The notes: a model not told the origin generated them from the sequence alone. DNA of 64,000 nt from Rhynchopus sp. YZ270_cl-10 (GCA_964035575.1 OZ037922.1:372001-436000), one strand, 5' to 3'. Shown: positions 1-12,580, counted from the stretch's first letter. Translations and numbers: made by a program.

Positions 1-790
1 GGCGGAACGCGAACATTGTATGGTTCCCTTGCGCGCTGACGTCCCAACCTTCGTTTACTTTCCTAAGGTCATGCCTCATGATTGGCGCCCCCCTCTTTGC
101 GATAATATTCATGTACACAGAGAGTCCGTGCTGCCGCTGTTGTGTGATGCCCGACACGTTGAAGTATATCACAATAATGTCCTCTACTGTGTTGAACACT
201 GTAGGGAAGAGCTCCTCCCAGTCTTCGTACAGTGTCTTGTAGAGCTGCGCCATGATGTCGGTGAGCAGTGCACGCGATGGTTTTGACAGACTCTTGTCTC
301 TCCCCGAGGGGACAAAGGCTCCTGCCAAGACCTTCCGCTCTTCTAGCCATTTTCCGCGTAGAATTTCATCCTTAACGGTGTCGAAAGGGTCAGTTTCATA
401 TGGGTAGGAGCCTTCGTGTTTCAGCGTCGCAGCCACGCCCGGAGCAACGAAGGGTTCGCCATTCCCAATGTTCCCTACCTTAGCTTTGTGGTCCTTGCGC
501 TGTCTGCTTTGGATTTCTGCAGCAATGTCGTAGGGGCTCACGCTATATTCAAATTGCTCGAAAAAGCTCTTCTGTCCACCAGTCCGAAACGAAACCTGCT
601 CTGAAGAGCTGCTCACAGACGACCCTTCATCAGGCAGAAACGGGCTCCGTCCCAACCCACCAATGCTAGTGTACGACCCTGGTGCAAAGGCTGCCTTGAT
701 AACTTCGTGCTCCAACCCTACAGAGCTTGGAAGCTTGCTTGACATACTGGGTCTAGCATAGCCTGGGACACGTCTGTCATCGTCTGCCAT
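1..790 (-). CDS. Unrecognised protein, N-terminal part (runs off left edge)
   Basis: The frame is open without a stop from an ATG at 790 to the window edge, giving at least 263 residues. It begins MADDDRRVPGYARPSM. The first ~75 residues are rich in Ser, Gly and Pro and look disordered. The later part is more ordered and contains WLEERKVLAGAFVPSGRDK followed by an acidic/aromatic stretch ending in EDIIVIYFN. I see no signal peptide or membrane segment. Codon use is GC-rich at third positions, like the other genes here, and an A-rich tract lies just upstream of the start. The P-F-D and F-x-P-S-G motifs faintly recall small ciliary proteins, but I cannot assign a family. That it is a real gene is fairly sure from the length and composition of the frame; its function is unknown. 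Confidence 0.7.
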   Translation of the reverse strand, partial: MADDDRRVPGYARPSMSSKLPSSVGLEHEVIKAAFAPGSYTSIGGLGRSPFLPDEGSSVSSSSEQVSFRTGGQKSFFEQFEYSVSPYDIAAEIQSRQRKDHKAKVGNIGNGEPFVAPGVAATLKHEGSYPYETDPFDTVKDEILRGKWLEERKVLAGAFVPSGRDKSLSKPSRALLTDIMAQLYKTLYEDWEELFPTVFNTVEDIIVIYFNVSGITQQRQHGLSVYMNIIAKRGAPIMRHDLRKVNEGWDVSAQGNHTMFAFR

Positions 791-1249
791 TTTTTGGTAT
801 TTGCTTTGAGAAAAGAAAGAAGGGGAAAAAAAAAAACTGTTAGGGTGAAGAAAGAGTATTTGAAAAACGTGGTCAAACGCATCTTCTTTCAGTCGAAGAA
901 AACATTTGAAATACAGCCCCTCATGGAGGTTCGCCTTTTTGATAGAAGAAACTAGACAATTATACCCGCCAACCGATCTTGATAACTTGATAGAAGGAAA
1001 GAAGACTTATTTTCGTTGAACGCAGCCTTTTTTTTTCCTCCACACTTCGTGTAGAGGGAAAAAAAAATGGCGGCTACTAAAAAACTACCGTTGTTGCGGG
1101 CCTAAGAAGGTAAAAAAGGGGGGAGAGGGGGATGGGGATGGTATTTTCTAAAATGCTTCAATAATTTCAGCAGGGGGGGAAAGGAGGTGCAAAAAAAAAG
1201 GTAACGTTGTATGTGGAAAGGTGGGGGAAAAATAAAAAGAAAAACTTAA

Positions 1250-1287
1250 AAGAGGAATGTGCCTTCACTGTGTCACACACATCTTTA
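1250..1287 (+). repeat. HR-2 hairpin repeat
   Basis: The arms ATGTG and CACAT pair around a loop derived from the family CTCTCGT. The copy is followed by the family ending CATCTTT. Confidence 0.5.
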
Positions 1288-1608
1288 CTGCTATTAAAGA
1301 AAAGTTTATCATGATGCAGCTATGCTTCTCCGTGCTAAGCCACCGCAGGGGTTTTGCAAAATAGAAACTTAACACTCATCACACGATAAAACCCATGGGA
1401 GAGGTTGTGGTGAAACGCACACACACATTGGCGCGGTTCGTCCCTAGAACCGCGAGTGTGTTCAAAATGCTTTGTTTCTATTTCCTCCTTCATTTCATGA
1501 GGTGACAAAAAAAAAATTGAGCGAGGCACCACGGCGGGAGGTTGGGTTTTTTTGAGCGAATAGAGGGATCTGGTGCTTTTTTTTGGTCTCAGGTTGTAAA
1601 ACAATGTA

Positions 1609-1704
1609 CCGTATTCATAAAAATGTCCGTAAAAAAGGTCGAACTTCCAGAAAAATCTTGAAAAGGTCGAACATTAGTACGGTCGATAATTTTTACGAAT
1701 ACGG
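1609..1704. mobile_element. 96-bp inverted-repeat element (MITE), mariner-like
   Basis: The ends are inverted repeats of about 16 bp, CCGTATTC[A/G]TAAAAAT, with one mismatch. Both ends abut TA (1607-1608 and 1705-1706), the target duplication typical of Tc1/mariner elements. The interior contains two copies of AAAAGGTCGAAC. It is too short to encode anything, so it would be non-autonomous. The TA could be chance, so assignment to mariner is tentative. Confidence 0.55.
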
Positions 1705-3059
1705 TATTGTAAAAAAGGAAAGTCTTCTTTAGGGCTCCCTCTACCTGCTGTGGGTACGGGGGGTGAGGGGGGTGAGGGGGGATATTTGACTTTGTTAGTG
1801 TGCTATGTGCACATCCATTGTGACCCAAAGGCGTGACACCCTCGAAAATTTTGAAACACGCAAAAAGAGAGTTTGAAAAACGTACTAAAACGCAGCTCGG
1901 TCGGTGCTCATGCAAAGGGGGGGGCTATTTTATTTTTTTTTGATCAAATAGAAGTGAAATTCTATTATTTGCACTCATGCAAAGGGGGGGGCGAGACGTT
2001 TGAGAGTTTCAACCAAGCAACATCTACAAGGCTTGAACCTCCCAATAATCACATCAAAGCAAACTAGCGTAATGCGTAAAACATATGGGGAAAAGCTCCA
2101 ATATTTGTAGAAAAAACCCCCCTAAAAAGAAGATATAAAGATGCTTAGTGACTCTTTGATCTTAATCGTGTATCGCGCAATGAGACAGCTGTGCGGTTTT
2201 CTGCAAGGGTGTTGTCGGGAGGAGAGAAGGTCTGCTTCCACAGAAACTAGACAATATGATTGAATATCATACCAAAAAAATGAAAACCTGTTATCTGAGT
2301 TTAAGCTAGTCTGATGCACGCGAAACGAAATCAGAAAAAAAGAATTTTTTTCGTTGATCGCACCGGATTTTTTGTGGAGTGTGTAGGGACAACAAATCAA
2401 AAACTTTTTTTTGTGGATAAGTTGTGTAGTGTTTACATCGCTCTCACCAAAAAAAATTCGGGCACACTCAGATACGTTTTCATTTCCTCCCCTACAACCT
2501 TTGCAAGGCAGTGATCTCACAAAAAAAAAACTCCTCTGCACTTTGTCCCGTTACAATCGCTAGTGCACGACATCAAAAAAGGGGAGAAAAAAAAGCCTTC
2601 ACACATTACTCTTACGTGCACGCACACTGAGGCCTGAGAAATAAAAATAGACATAACAATGATTCCACCTCCTGTTTTTATCCTTTTTTTTTTGAATCCA
2701 GCACAGAGGGGGGGTATGTGTTACTACCTACAACGGAAGAAACTACTGATCGTGCTGAAAAAAAAAAAGAAAACGATGACATTGCAAAACCCTTGCAAAT
2801 AAAAATGAGAGAAACTAAAAACTGAATTGAAGAAAAAAAAAATGTTGACTTTAGACTACTATCACGGGACAAAGCAGCTACGATTAAAAAAGAGAAGAAG
2901 AAAAAAAAGAAGAAACCAACTAAACAAATACCACACACATAGGTAATAATCCCACTCTCAGGAACTATCCACAACTGTTTTCAACAATGCATAGGCCATT
3001 AAATTGCTCGGGCACCAATCATTCATCACACGACTGCAATAACCCCCTTTAGATAGAAG

Positions 3060-3118
3060 CAATGCGGGCACACCTCCGACTGACACTGTACAATGCCAGC
3101 CATCCAGATGAAAGCACA
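3060..3118 (+). repeat. HR-5 short repeat
   Basis: Carries the family blocks GGCACACCTCCGACTGA, ACTGTACAATGCCAGCCATC and GATGAAAGCAC. Close relatives lie at 20344, 46657 and 53618, the last inside a predicted intron. Confidence 0.6.
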
Positions 3119-3137
3119 AAAAAAGGGGGGGTGTATA

Positions 3138-3168
3138 AGATGATCCTAAGCCGTGCTTAGCCAACCTT
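3138..3168 (+). repeat. HR-1 hairpin repeat
   Basis: Perfect arms CTAAGC and GCTTAG with a short CGT loop. The flanks AAGATGA and AACCTT match the family's outer arm. Confidence 0.6.
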
Positions 3169-3547
3169 GGTAAGAAAATGTACGAATTTTTTATCGCTTC
3201 CCTCAGTTCACAGCGAATTTTTTTTTGGGTGTGACAGAGTTTTTTTTGTGAGATATGCCAGAGAAAGGTAAGGGGTGGTTTTGTTGGCACATCCCTCCAC
3301 AGCTGCTGTCTCGTAAATGAAAGCTGAACAAAATAACGTTATATACTCAACGGATCTGTCCTTACTAATCTACTACGTCTTTTTGTACGTTGACCGCAGC
3401 CAAATAGGTCTTTGCCTGAGTGGTGCACATGATAATGGGAGGGGGGAAGGAATGAAATGGAAGCGTAAAGACAGATCTTCGTTGAATAAGATGCATTATG
3501 TTCAGTTTCCAATAACACTGCGTACAAAAAATAAAAAAAGACGAAAA

Positions 3548-3651
3548 ATATAAAAGATCCTAAGCTTCTCATTGCTTAGTCTGATTAGATTACTTAATGT
3601 TTTGAACATTGGTTATTCATCAATCTTTTTCTCATTGCTTAGTCACCTTTA
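3548..3651 (+). repeat. HR-1 hairpin repeat with 49-bp insert
   Basis: The HR-1 arms CTAAGC and GCTTAG are present. Directly after the right arm lies a 49-bp insert (3582-3630). It is flanked by the direct repeat CTCATTGCTTAGTC at 3568-3581 and 3631-3644. The same insert occurs at 22750 and 32448 in other HR-1 copies. Confidence 0.65.
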
Positions 3652-3676
3652 CAAAAAAGTCGGGTTTGATGGGGGA

Positions 3677-3810
3677 AAGTTGACTTAAAAGAAAAATGCA
3701 ACAGCCCCGCTCGTAAACAGTGTACCGGGTACAATGACCGGCTGTATCAGGGGGTGGACTCCAACTGTGAAGTCCTACAATCCATTTTCGTGGGTTACAT
3801 TCTGGATAAA
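3677..3810 (+). repeat. HR-4 repeat
   Basis: Long copy starting AAAGTTGACTT, then CGCTCGTAAACAGTGTACC, GGGGGTGGACTCCAAC and AATCCATTTTCGTGG. The best relatives are at 47332 and 50868. Confidence 0.6.
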
Positions 3811-3964
3811 AGTGACAAATGAAAAGTGAAGTTATTAATGCAGGGCACCTCCCGCTGACCCACGATGTCAGCTGAATAAAAGCACAAAGCGCCCTGCAGC
3901 CAACAGAAGATATATAAAAAGGAAACCTAAATAAAAAATGGGATAAAAAACCCCCCCCTCCATT

Positions 3965-6907
3965 CTACAAAGACACCCTCTGCGTCTTACCAGAGGACAG
4001 CTCCGAGAGCGTGCTCCACTCCCCTACCTCATTTCTGACCCGCCACGCATCCGGCATTTCGAGCAACGCAGTCATCACAACGTCGAGCGACCTTTTCTTC
4101 TTTGCGCCACCCTCCTTTGCCTCCTCCTCCACACGCTTCGCATAAGACGATTTCCCTCCTGAAGCAGCCACAATCGCTTCGATACGCTTAGTAATCATTG
4201 CACTGAGGGATCTAAATCGGGTCATAAACGCTGCCTCTGCGTGCATCAGGTTGACCATGTGTTCATATCCTGCAAATATTCCGGTAAGAATATCTACAGG
4301 CAGCCCGGCCCCAGCGATTAACGAAAACGCTTTAAATAGCTTCGAATGAACACATGCCTTTGCATCAGCACGACCGTTTGCGTCATAATAAAACTTCGTT
4401 TCTCTCACCAATTCTGCTGTTATAGCATGGATATAGGTTGCCACTGCAACCCCTTCTGCAATTTTTGCGAGTTTCTCTTCTAATGATAGGAGAGCCAATG
4501 CGTCAAATAGTACTGGAGTTGTTGCTGCATCGGTGAAGTCTTCATGGTTTGCGCGTTGTGCATCAGATGTCCAGACCTTATGTATAATACGCGGCTGAGG
4601 TGAGATGATGACAAAGAGGTCTCCGAGGATGTACTGCTTTTTGAAAAGCTTCATGAAACAGCAGGTGGTGTCATGGTCAACACCTCCAGGGTTGTGTTTG
4701 ATGCCAACAAAGGCGCGTTTTTCGGGGAATTCGAGCATCAAGCTTTGCACAACCTTTTTAGCCAGCTTTTCATATTCACTGCGCTCCGGCGCATCCCCCG
4801 ATATGCAACAGGAACAAAAGCTCTCCTTCACATTCTTCAAATGAAACGCGACCTCCTTCTCTTGGTTGATGATACCTTGCCCCGCTGTTTTCAGAAAATG
4901 GGTCAGCTGCGCTCCGATCTTCTTTGCTGAGTTTGGCGTGGGCGCATCAGCGTAGCCCCTCATCGGGAAACACTTTGCCGTCTCAGACGGAAAGCTGATC
5001 CCCACCTTTAGCATGGGAACTTCAGACCGTTCGTCCGCTACCCCACCTAAGACGAGAAGGCCACAGCCGGCGAGGGCGGTGAAATCTGCTTCCGAGGTGA
5101 GAAGTTGTTTTGCGGAGATCCGGTGGAGCGCGCTTTCTTCACCTCCTGAGGCGTCGGCGATGGAGGTCACCATATCATCGAAGAAGACCACAGTACGGCC
5201 AACCATCAGCTCACCAATGGAGACATCGGGGGCATCGGTATCCGTGGACACTCTGCCTGCGATCGATCGAAGCGTCTGTCCACAGCGCAGACCATTGTAC
5301 AGTGTCGCGTCGTAGAGCACCACCTGCTGTCCATGTGTCTGGAGGGCTTCCCTCCACAATGCAATGCGCTGTGCTGGAGTAGCTTTGGTTACAACCAAAA
5401 GAACACCCGGCTTCCATGTCTCCCCAAAATGGAGTTCTTCCGCAACTGCTACCTCAAAGGTGTTGACCTGGATGATCTGGAAGAGGTTCTCCGTGAGTGC
5501 ATGCTCCAATAAGAGTGAGGTGTGCACAATGACCGGGGTGTACGCTGGGACGTCGGGGCCGAGCTGGATGGTGTATGCAAAGTCGGTGTGCGCGCCCTCC
5601 TGCGGGAGGCTGTCCACAGCGCACTCAAACCCGCCCTGCGTGTTGTGCGTTACCCCAAACTCATCGATCAGCACTGCAGGCACGGAGGGGTCTTGCCCAG
5701 GCATGGGATGTTTATAAACCACCTTCACCCTCAGTTTAGCACGTCTTTCGTTCATTCTATGACCACCATGACTGCGAAGACGGAGCCGCAGGGGCACAGG
5801 ACGGTTCGGAAGAAGAGTACCATGCGAAACATTCCCTGGCACCTGCTCACCGAAGTGCGCCCACATCTGCAACGGGAACCCCAGGGTATGTGGCACCTGC
5901 GATGCCGTTGTAGTGACGCGACGCAGTCCCGGCATCTGCAGGGAATATGGGATGCACAACGGCTTCCTGTACAGGACATTCGGCACAATGAAGTCCTCAT
6001 CCACCGCCCTCACCTGGAACCGCAACTCCCCTTGCAGATCCACCTGCGATATACCTTGCAGAGGGGGAACGTATATTCCACTGGCAACATCAAAGTGAAG
6101 CTCATCACACACCCCCACACCCACAAGAAACGGGGATTCCAGCTGCGGCAAAGGCATGCTGTTTGTGTTTGCAACGGTGACACCGTTGATGCCGTACCAT
6201 TCAGCACCAGGCTCCAAAAAGGTGTGCTGCGGGAACACATTGCCAAATCCGGTGATCCGAATATCGAAGGGTGCAGGATACAGCACCCCGCCCAGATCGT
6301 ACTGCACAGAACCGTGCGCTCCGTTCACTCCGGGCCTCCCCGGTCTCCCTGAGGGACCGTTGGGCCCTGAGCTGCCGTTGTGTGGTGTTGGATGCCCCTC
6401 CATCCTGCACCCAGCAGGCCCACCACGCCCTCCACGCCCGCCAGCACCACCTGGACCACCAACACCGCCACGACCACCCTCAACATTGGAGACAACAGTG
6501 AGAAGGACGTCCGCCTGCTGTGGGTTTGCTTTGATTGTGATATGTCCTCCGCTCCCTCCGTTACCAGCGTCACCTCCGTCACCACCCGGCCCACCAGCAC
6601 CACCACGCCCTCCATGCTGCCCACTGCCTCCGTGCGCACCGTGCCTCCCCTCATGCCCGGTTGATCCCCCTCCGCCATTGCCTCCGTCTCCTCCTCTTGC
6701 ACGAACAGCAACAGGCCCTGTCAGGTCGAATGCAACAGTCACCCCCAACCCCTGGGCCAGCCCGCCACCAGTCGCAGGGTCGCGCCAGACGATGGCCTCG
6801 AAGTTTCCTGCGTTGTATCCCGAAGAGCCTCGGGTGCCGTGTTGTCCGCTGTTGTGCATGACACAGCCGCCTGAGGAACCGTGCTGGCCGCTCGCATCGA
6901 GAGACAT
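3965..6907 (-). CDS. Large glycine-rich protein of unknown function
   Basis: Predicted 980-residue protein starting MSLDASGQHGSSGG. I chose the ATG at 6907 because the frame upstream is low-complexity and has no good start. Residues ~70-122 and ~143-200 are collagen-like Gly-rich runs (GGRGGAGGPGGDGG), separated by the short hydrophobic strand GGHITIKANPQQADVLLTVV. The remaining ~780 residues are non-repetitive, with several beta-rich stretches. A segment around KPGVLLVVTKATPAQRIALW resembles an alternating strand/helix fold, and the C-terminal third is more helical and basic. There is no signal peptide or obvious membrane span, so a cytosolic protein is likely. Similar layouts, a Gly-rich head on a large unknown body, are familiar from other protists and amoebae, but I cannot name a family. 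The coding call is firm; the function is unknown. Confidence 0.85.
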   Translation of the reverse strand: MSLDASGQHGSSGGCVMHNSGQHGTRGSSGYNAGNFEAIVWRDPATGGGLAQGLGVTVAFDLTGPVAVRARGGDGGNGGGGSTGHEGRHGAHGGSGQHGGRGGAGGPGGDGGDAGNGGSGGHITIKANPQQADVLLTVVSNVEGGRGGVGGPGGAGGRGGRGGPAGCRMEGHPTPHNGSSGPNGPSGRPGRPGVNGAHGSVQYDLGGVLYPAPFDIRITGFGNVFPQHTFLEPGAEWYGINGVTVANTNSMPLPQLESPFLVGVGVCDELHFDVASGIYVPPLQGISQVDLQGELRFQVRAVDEDFIVPNVLYRKPLCIPYSLQMPGLRRVTTTASQVPHTLGFPLQMWAHFGEQVPGNVSHGTLLPNRPVPLRLRLRSHGGHRMNERRAKLRVKVVYKHPMPGQDPSVPAVLIDEFGVTHNTQGGFECAVDSLPQEGAHTDFAYTIQLGPDVPAYTPVIVHTSLLLEHALTENLFQIIQVNTFEVAVAEELHFGETWKPGVLLVVTKATPAQRIALWREALQTHGQQVVLYDATLYNGLRCGQTLRSIAGRVSTDTDAPDVSIGELMVGRTVVFFDDMVTSIADASGGEESALHRISAKQLLTSEADFTALAGCGLLVLGGVADERSEVPMLKVGISFPSETAKCFPMRGYADAPTPNSAKKIGAQLTHFLKTAGQGIINQEKEVAFHLKNVKESFCSCCISGDAPERSEYEKLAKKVVQSLMLEFPEKRAFVGIKHNPGGVDHDTTCCFMKLFKKQYILGDLFVIISPQPRIIHKVWTSDAQRANHEDFTDAATTPVLFDALALLSLEEKLAKIAEGVAVATYIHAITAELVRETKFYYDANGRADAKACVHSKLFKAFSLIAGAGLPVDILTGIFAGYEHMVNLMHAEAAFMTRFRSLSAMITKRIEAIVAASGGKSSYAKRVEEEAKEGGAKKKRSLDVVMTALLEMPDAWRVRNEVGEWSTLSELSSGKTQRVSL

Positions 6908-7070
6908 TGTTAAAGGCTGAAGCAGACGCCTCTGGGTAAATCTATGTGTTTCTGTTGGAGGTAGAAGGTAAAAGGAAAGTGCAAAAGAAAGGTGTCCACC
7001 TCTACCCTGAATACACAGCTCTGTGTAGACTGTATGTAGTCGAACAAATATCAAAAAAAATCTGTCTGTA

Positions 7071-7107
7071 AGAATGAACCTAATACTCCTTCGGTATTAG
7101 CCACCTT
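7071..7107 (+). repeat. HR-1 hairpin repeat with altered stem
   Basis: The arms here are CTAATAC and GTATTAG instead of CTAAGC and GCTTAG. Both arms changed together and pairing is kept. The loop is TCCTTCG. Confidence 0.65.
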
Positions 7108-7401
7108 GGTCACAAATCGTTCAGCATCCTTTGTGTGTGTGTGGCGTAAAAAAAAAATACACAACGATGCGGTTGTGTTGGAAAAAAGCAAAAGGAGACG
7201 TGGCTGCTGGGAGGTCTTTTTGTACATACTTTAGGATACGAAATGTCTAACATAATCTATATAATGGAGGGAGCTTTTGGGGCCTCTCAGGCACACCAAA
7301 AGTAATCCCGATTTTTCAACAAAAAATTTTGGGCACTTTCTAAGCCTTTGTCGTCAAAAAAAGAAGGATTTGTTTTTAAAATACTACAAATGGACACAAT
7401 A

Positions 7402-7456
7402 AAGTGAAGTTGATAGTGCAAAACGCCTCTGGGACGCAGGCACTGACACTCCGCAG
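7402..7456 (+). repeat. HR-3 repeat
   Basis: Starts GTGAAGTTGATAGTGC and has the outer arms AGTGC/GCACT. Nearly identical to the copy at 24125. Confidence 0.6.
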
Positions 7457-7709
7457 GGGTTATCGAAACCCCCCTCCGGAGTGCACATTGGGCAAAGAAA
7501 TGCCCCCATTAATAAACGAATATTGTAAAGATGAACCGAACTGATTATGTCATGAAAAAGGCTGGTTTTGAACCTATCCTATCCTTTTCTCTACAATGCC
7601 AAATACGCCCAGATTGTAACAAACGCGATGAGAAAACTTTTTTGGAAATAATGTATATTACAGGTGTACATCCTCACGGGTCCTCTCTCCCTCCCTTCCC
7701 CGTCTCCAC

Positions 7710-9167
<1,458 letters not shown>

Positions 9168-9486
9168 GTTGCCATAGGGAGAGAAAGGAATAAGAAACAG
9201 AAACGGGGCAGGTGCAGTCCCTGACAAACGTGTGGAGGTATATGGGCTGGGGTGATAAAGGATGGATTGACAAAACATGAGGGGCTGGGGGTGCCGTTCG
9301 TCTTCGTTTGTCTACGAGACCATTTAGACAATACGTCACAAACACTCTCAATTCAGGCCCCAATGCCGAAGAGAAAAATGTTTTCACACCCTCTAAAGAA
9401 AAATCCGTACAAAAGCGTTGGGAGAAATACGTCTCATCAAAAAAACGGTGTTTTTTCGTTTTCTTCTTTCTTTTCTTTTCAGTTTC

Positions 9487-9547
9487 GATAAATTGTTGGA
9501 GTGTAGTTCGCCTCCGTTGTGTTGCCACAGTTTGTGCAATTCTCCAC
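9487..9547 (+). repeat. HR-6 short repeat
   Basis: Contains GATAAATTGTTGGAGTGTAG, then GTTGTGTTGCCACAGTTTG and CTCCACT. Preceded by a T-rich tract as in the other copies. Lies just 3' of the secreted-protein gene. Confidence 0.6.
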
Positions 9548-9565
9548 TCATCAGTTTATTTTATT

Positions 9566-10303
9566 TCAGTGACATTCCCCTGAGTGGTGACCCGCAGCAT
9601 CTTTTCCCCAATGCCTACCCCCTTTAAGCACAAAGCGATGGCAAGCATTGTCAGCAGCCCTCCAGTTGTAGACCTGACAACGGGGAAGGTCGGCACACCG
9701 TTGTGCACATTGCTGTGGGGACGCTGCCACCGAGCTGCAGGCTGCAGTCACATTAAACGGTCTGTCGTGTATCTGTGAATGGTATCCACCTTTCGGGCCG
9801 CCACCTTCATGCCATATATTTTCCTGTATGGTGCAGTTGTTTGGCATTGTCGCCGCAGTACCTTCCGACAGCCCTGCACACCCCGAAATGCAGTCGAACG
9901 ACACCGCGTTGTCATCCGCCTTCTCCTTCTTCACATTCGCGTAGATAAGACACCTCCGGATCGACACTTCATGCGAGGCATAGCTGCAACCACTATCGTT
10001 TATACACAGCCCCAAACAGATCTCCGTTGTCTCCGCTGCCTTGGTGTTAATAAGCCGACCTTCATTGTAGAGCACCCCTTTCTGCACTTTGCACATTCCC
10101 CATAGCACTTCCACCGGCGGTGCTGATGATGGTATCACCGTAGGCGCAACAGAAGGTGGAGAAGGGGAGGAAGAAGAGGAGGAAGAGGAGGAGCTCTGAA
10201 GTGGTGCAGTAGGAAGCTCAGTAGGAACACTCGAAAGGTGTGCGAAGGCGAGGACAAGAGAGGTTGCGGTCATACAAAGCAGGACCGAGGTGGTTGTGTT
10301 CAT
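9566..10303 (-). CDS. Small secreted protein with PAN/Apple-like cysteine pattern
   Basis: Predicted 245-residue protein. It starts with a clear signal peptide (MNTTTSVLLCMTATSLVLAF), followed by a Ser/Pro-rich linker (~residues 36-65). The rest has about a dozen cysteines in the spacing of PAN/Apple modules: ICLGLCINDSGCSYASH in the first half, then QCAQRCADLPRCQVYNW and a C-terminal GECH. PAN/Apple domains bind proteins or sugars outside the cell or on its surface, so a secreted or surface adhesion role is plausible but inferred. There is no membrane anchor after the signal peptide. Its 5' end (signal peptide, Ser tract and upstream region) is duplicated at 13767-14023, and a 3.3-kb transposon now separates the two copies. 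Confidence 0.75.
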   Translation of the reverse strand: MNTTTSVLLCMTATSLVLAFAHLSSVPTELPTAPLQSSSSSSSSSSPSPPSVAPTVIPSSAPPVEVLWGMCKVQKGVLYNEGRLINTKAAETTEICLGLCINDSGCSYASHEVSIRRCLIYANVKKEKADDNAVSFDCISGCAGLSEGTAATMPNNCTIQENIWHEGGGPKGGYHSQIHDRPFNVTAACSSVAASPQQCAQRCADLPRCQVYNWRAADNACHRFVLKGGRHWGKDAAGHHSGECH

Positions 10304-12092
10304 TTTGTGTGAAGAGAGAAATGAGAGAGAAATAGAGAGAAAAGGTTGTGTAGCTGAAGAAGTTCAACAAAAAAAAAGGGGGGAAGAAAAAAAAATTTCC
10401 CCCTCTCACCCCTGTATAAAAAAGTTGATGGTAAAATGCATGTGTGTATGGGCATCACACCCTTTTTTCGAGAATTTGGGGGTGGGCATCACAAAAATTT
10501 CTATGGGTTTTTTACATGGGACTTTTTTTTTTGGGGCCGTCACCAGTGTTTTTTCTAGGATTCGGGGTTTTTGGCTGACGGGGGGGCACAGGGCAAAAAA
10601 GTGCATTTTTTTTTTTCTCGCGGTTGACCATGCAACAGGGGAGTATATCACTCATTCTCCGAAATTGCGTATCATTTTTCAGATTTTTCACTCACTCGAC
10701 CCAGATGCATATTTTTTATCGTCCGACCCCGGAATTGAACGTTTCGAAACCGCGCTTTCAAAAGAAATAAAAATCTCAAAAAAATAAAAAAAACTTTTTT
10801 CTGAAATCACCGCGAGAGTTTTTACCTCCCACTCTCAGCAACAGGTGAGAAAAGGACAGATGCATAATTTTTTCTGAAAATACGCGGAATGGTGTTTCCG
10901 GACTCCAAACTTTTCAAAGAAAAAAAAATCGAGCATTTTAGTCAAAAAACTATTAAATTAAATTGGCTCCATTGTATAATACCCATATATAGGGCAATTC
11001 GGGTGCAATTTGGGTGTAAAAATGGGGTTGGCTCCACCGAAACCTGGCTGACATATAGTATTTTTCCGGCGGAAAAAAATCGTCAGAATTGAGAGAATTG
11101 TTGAAAATAATTCCAAAGAAAAAAAAATCGGCAACTTTTGATAAAAACGTTTTTAGTGGAATAAGTCACCGAAGACCACCCAAAAAGGGGTTTCTAACCT
11201 GATCTCTTGGGAAAGTATAGGGAATACCTGAAAACGCCCCCCTCTCCCAAAATCCTTTGCGATATGAAGAGAGGCATAAAAAAAATCGTCCGACCCCGGA
11301 ATTGAACGTTTTCACACCCGATCTTTCAAAATAAAAAAAAAATTTTTTTTTCTGGGGCGCGAGAAATTAGTAGGATCCGCCCGTCAACTCACACAGACGT
11401 TTAATGACCTCGGGGTGCAATATTTTTTTGCAAAAAGGCGCGGAATGGCATTTCCGGAGCGATCTGAAAAAATTCCGGGGTCGGAGAATTTTTTTAGTGA
11501 AAAAATAGTCACTTTAAATTGGCTCCATGGTTGGTCACAAGTGATACGCAGTTTCGGAGAATGAGTGATATAGGTTTTGTGGGTTTTCGTAGATCAAAAC
11601 TCGGTCGAGCCCGGGCGCACTTCGCACGCCCGGGTCCGCAACCCAGCTCAAGTTGGGGCCTCCGGCAATGTGAGAATTCCTCGGTTTTTTTGTCCAACTG
11701 CGGAGTTCGGCACTTCATTGATATTTGCACCAGGCACACGTGGTACACGAATTGTCAGTAACCTCAGTACATTTACAAGAGAAACGGCGGTCATGTCACC
11801 CAAAGGTTCCTGGCGAAGCCACGGTACGCAACATTTCTAAAAAATGTTGACATAAAATGGCACTGTCGTTGGTAATTATCGTCAGTTTCCGTAAATTTTA
11901 CGTACGTATTTTTCTAAACGAAAGTTTCTGGCGAAGCCACGGTACGCAACATTTCTAAAAATTGCGCTTAAAATTGCACATTTTTACTGCCAAACTATGT
12001 CACCTTTGACGCAAAACAGTTATGTTGCTACGGAAACGCCGACTCCCCTTACTTCCTGGTGAGGCTCGCGAGAGCATGATGGGGAAGGTGAA

Positions 12093-12146
12093 GGGGGGCA
12101 GAGTGGTAGGGGGGTGGGTCACCCACCCCTACCACTCTGCCCCCCC
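12093..12146. repeat. Near-perfect inverted repeat (hairpin)
   Basis: The arms at 12093-12119 and 12121-12146 are near-perfect inverted copies containing GGCAGAGTGGTAGG and its complement, with almost no loop. The arms differ by two G/C residues. It lies inside the 3.3-kb element. Confidence 0.75.
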
Positions 12147-12580
12147 GCCCCCCTACAGAGATTTCACGGGGGGCCCCCGCCCCCCCTCCAGAAAAAACAC
12201 TGCCGTCACCTTCGTCGACTCACCTTCAACCACATGAGACCACAGAGACATTTTTGGATTGGGATGTTCTGTTCTGAATGATGTTGATTTGGGTGAGGAG
12301 GAATTGTGGGTTATCATTACGTATCGTGTGGTCACAGACTGCACACCTTTCCCCAGTGACACTGTGTGGCCGAAACGAAACCGGATCATAAATCGATCAG
12401 TGATATTCTGGATTGAGCGCCGCAGGCAAACGGTACGGGACTTTTTTTCTTTTTTTTTCTTCTCCTTTTTTGGACTTTCCGGACCGATTGCGGAACGTGG
12501 TGGGGTCACACCATATGCAAAAAGCCAATGAGAAAATCCCTAGGGGAAAAAAAAAATCCTACACAAAAAACCCATAGAAA

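Larger units (their letters stand above)
791..3964. other. Gene-free spacer with short repeats and one small MITE
   Basis: A/T-rich spacer with many A and T runs and no convincing coding frame. It holds a 96-bp inverted-repeat element (1609-1704) and copies of HR-1, HR-2, HR-4 and HR-5. A second, weaker HR-5-like stretch lies near 3838-3890. The reading frames present are short and biased by homopolymers. Confidence 0.6.
6908..7709. other. Spacer with HR-1 and HR-3 copies
   Basis: Short A/T-rich spacer between two minus-strand genes. It holds one HR-1 hairpin (7071-7107) and one HR-3 repeat (7402-7456). No coding frame or RNA gene is recognised. Confidence 0.6.
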
